Positions 5,498 through 6,150 of a stretch of 6,150 nucleotides of DNA are shown in pieces. The notes beneath the pieces are model-generated. The model did not search any database. It saw nothing but the letters and a program-made list of their open reading frames with translations, and was not told the origin of the DNA. Each line of letters opens with the position of its first letter. Position 1 is the first letter of the stretch. The stretch spans positions 1-6,150 of the forward strand of contig JACCUS010000268.1 of NCBI GenBank assembly GCA_013811715.1, given 5' to 3'. Source of the DNA: Nocardioidaceae bacterium. Its GTDB lineage: Bacteria > Actinomycetota > Actinomycetes > Propionibacteriales > Nocardioidaceae. A program made the translations under genes and the position numbers.

Positions 5498-6150
5498 ATG
5501 GGACTTGCGATACAGGTCAGCGACGTCGCCAAGACGTACCCGTCGAGCGCTGGCGACTTCGTGGCCCTCGATGGCCTGAGTCTTGGCATCGCCGACGGCG
5601 AGTTCGTTGCGGTCGTTGGCCGATCCGGCAGCGGCAAGACGACGTTGTTGAATCTGCTCGCCGGTATCGACCGCCCCACGTCAGGGACGGTGTGGGTCGC
5701 GGGCGCCGATCTCGGCACCTTGTCGGAGTCGGGGCTCGCTGCCTGGCGGGGACGCAACGTAGGCCTGGTGTTCCAGTTCTTTCAACTCCTGCCGACGCTG
5801 ACCGTGGTCGAGAATGTGATGCTGCCGATGGACTTCGCCAAGACGATCCCGGTTAGCGAGCGTCGCGACCAGGCCCAGAACCTGCTGGAGCGGGTGGGCG
5901 TGGGCGACCAGGCCGACAAGCTGCCGTCGACCCTGTCGGGGGGACAACAGCAGCGTGCTGCGATCGCTCGGGCGTTGGCCAACAATCCTCCGCTCTTGCT
6001 GGCCGACGAGCCCACCGGAAACCTCGACTCCGGCCCACGCCGTCCTGGAGTTGTTCGCCGACCTGAATGCCGAAGGGCGGACCATCGTGGTGGTGACTCA
6101 TGAACGCGACATCCGGTCGGTGGCCGGTCGAGAGGTGACCTTGATGGACG
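5498..6150 (+). CDS. ABC transporter ATPase (LolD/MacB type), frameshifted and cut by window edge
   Basis: The ATP-hydrolysing subunit of a LolD/MacB/FtsE-type ABC exporter. Motifs in order: Walker A GRSGSGKT (41-48), Q-loop VFQFFQLLPTLTVVENV (Q93), signature LSGGQQQR (146-153), Walker B LLLADEP (166-172) and D-loop NLDS (175-178). The start ATG 5498 has AGGAG (5485-5489) eight bases upstream. Straight after NLDS the frame is wrong: it reads nonsense (GPRRPGVVRRPECRR) to a stop at 6101-6103. From 6033, the +1 frame reads AHAVLELFADLNAEGRTIVV then VTHERDIRSVAG to the window edge. This supplies the missing helix, beta strand and H-loop histidine. Compared with relatives, which usually have two more residues between NLDS and the helix, the change looks like a net loss of about five bases. 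The gene is either inactivated or carries a sequencing error. A FtsX-like permease gene would be expected next, beyond the window. Confidence 0.85.

Noticed and set aside
1..6150. CRISPR arrays, insertion sequences, integrases, tRNA or rRNA genes
   Set aside because: No regularly spaced direct repeats, transposase or integrase motifs, or tRNA-like cloverleaf sequences were seen on either strand by eye.

Overview
The window is high-GC, densely coded bacterial DNA. The gene styles point to an actinobacterium: a GTG start with little ribosome-binding sequence, a one-base coupled overlap, an actinobacterial-looking MFS N-terminus, and a TetR gene divergent from an ABC exporter. The order or genus cannot be told from this stretch.

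Left part, minus strand (3484 down to 1). Three genes read leftwards. First is a 552-aa protein that joins a response-regulator receiver, a glutaredoxin-like linker domain and a thioredoxin-reductase-like NAD(P)H/FAD oxidoreductase. Overlapping it by one base (TGATG) is a 466-aa soluble histidine kinase with an N-terminal cyclic-nucleotide-binding-type domain. These two look like one two-component unit whose output is a flavoenzyme rather than a DNA-binding domain. The flavoenzyme has lost both cysteines of the thioredoxin reductase active site. Its ribosome-binding site lies in one arm of a perfect 9-bp inverted repeat just before the start codon, which suggests control of translation. After a 189-bp gap comes the N-terminus of an MFS transporter that runs off the left edge.

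Middle (3485-4798). A 248-bp divergent spacer precedes an orphan membrane protein of 327 aa on the plus strand, with about seven helices. It converges on the TetR gene across an 82-bp spacer that holds an imperfect hairpin.

Right part (4799-6150). A TetR-family repressor (minus) and a LolD/MacB-type ABC ATPase (plus) are divergently transcribed. Between them is a good sigma-70-like promoter (TTGTCA-17-TATAGT) overlapped by two related 16-bp palindromic sites, a likely self- and exporter-controlling operator. The ATPase reading frame breaks just after the D-loop, at about 6032. The correct C-terminus, with the H-loop histidine, continues in the +1 frame to the window edge. This is either a real inactivating frameshift or a sequencing error.

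No tRNA, rRNA, CRISPR array, transposase or integrase was seen. The parts most worth following up are the kinase/receiver-flavoenzyme pair with its leader hairpin, and the TetR-ABC control region with the broken ATPase.
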